Shown here piece by piece: positions 21,502-21,799 of a DNA stretch of 21,799 nt; the stretch's first letter is position 1, and the number at the start of each line of letters is the position of its first letter. Under the pieces are notes generated by a model. It worked only from the letters and a program-made list of their open reading frames with translations. It was not told the DNA's origin and made no database searches. The stretch comes from a virus: positions 1-21,799 of IMG/VR virus record IMGVR_UViG_3300027971_000246; one strand, 5' to 3'. Both the position numbers and the translations under genes were made by a program.

Positions 21502-21799
21502 TGGCCTATAACCAAGCCTTCTACCCTATGGGCAGGACGTTTGTTCTGTCTGGTACGACTACAAACCAGAGTGCGAACATCTACGCTGATAGCCCTAGTA
21601 GTCAGTATCTGTTTGTAAACCACGAGGTTGCTTCTACTGGTCAGCCTGTATACGTCAGGATCTCCGCCACTGCCGGTAACAATGCTGCTGTAGCCAACGC
21701 TACGTCTGGAAACTACGGCGTTCCTATCAGGCCAGCAGAGTCCATTGTATTGAGCGGTCCTCAGTGTTCTTCCTCTGCAAACGTGTTTATTACGTTCAT
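21501..21799 (+). CDS. Small beta-rich virion protein, 3' end cut by window edge
   Basis: The frame opens at the ATG overlapping the previous TGA and stays open to the end of the window (99 codons plus two bases). It begins MAYNQAFYPMGRTFVLSGTT and runs as beta strands through YVRISATAGNNAAVANATS and VPIRPAESIVLSG to NVFITF. It aligns with the 110-residue protein at 9803 in its start, middle and end. Probably nearly complete. Structural role inferred from the paralogue. Confidence 0.7.
   Translation, partial: MAYNQAFYPMGRTFVLSGTTTNQSANIYADSPSSQYLFVNHEVASTGQPVYVRISATAGNNAAVANATSGNYGVPIRPAESIVLSGPQCSSSANVFITF

Overview
The window is an internal slice of a tailed double-stranded DNA phage genome. 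It covers the virion structure and host-entry module. Every supported gene reads on the + strand with almost no intergenic space, and both edges cut through genes: a portal protein at the left and a small beta-rich structural protein at the right. Gene content points to a short-tailed, podovirus-like phage. There is a portal, scaffold-like and major capsid genes, an adaptor with an N-terminus like those of SU10-type adaptors, a large nozzle/tube-like protein, a fibre cassette, a block of small membrane proteins and three large virion-interior (ejection) candidates. No tape measure or sheath is recognisable. The sequence style resembles uncultured aquatic-bacterium phages, but the host cannot be read from the sequence. 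No terminase large subunit, polymerase, integrase, tRNA, CRISPR array or insertion sequence was recognised.

Layout. At 1-1291 is the portal, missing its 5' end. The stretch 1291-1695 has no long gene. It holds a 54-codon gene and a run of very short reading frames with ribosome binding sites, two of which encode the same Arg/Lys-rich motif. At 1696-2891 are three pre-capsid genes, the last scaffold-like. At 2910-3920 is the major capsid protein, and at 3931-5042 three small head-associated genes, with a strong hairpin at the end of the last. At 5061-8121 are the adaptor and nozzle candidates, each carrying what looks like an inserted accessory beta module. At 8121-13190 are six fibre or fibre-associated genes, ending in a protein with three LamG/concanavalin-like lectin units. 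At 13193-13639 is a tail-assembly-chaperone-like gene. At 13650-14899 are five small genes, three of them with one predicted membrane segment, in a chain of stop/start overlaps. At 14902-20896 are three or four virion-interior/ejection candidates rich in glycine zippers and coiled coils. At 20893-21799 is a row of small genes, including a two-span membrane protein and a second copy of a small structural protein also found at 9803.

How they work together: portal, scaffold and coat build the head; the adaptor and nozzle close it and form the stub tail; the fibre genes and LamG protein contact host glycans, with the chaperone-like gene probably helping them fold; the interior proteins likely leave the capsid with the DNA to cross the envelope; the small membrane proteins are candidates for lysis or for the inner-membrane end of entry. 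Nothing here is a clear new defence or enzymatic system. The points most worth a second look are the tiny-gene array after the portal, the repeat insert in the nozzle protein, and the mosaic, paralogous fibre cassette.
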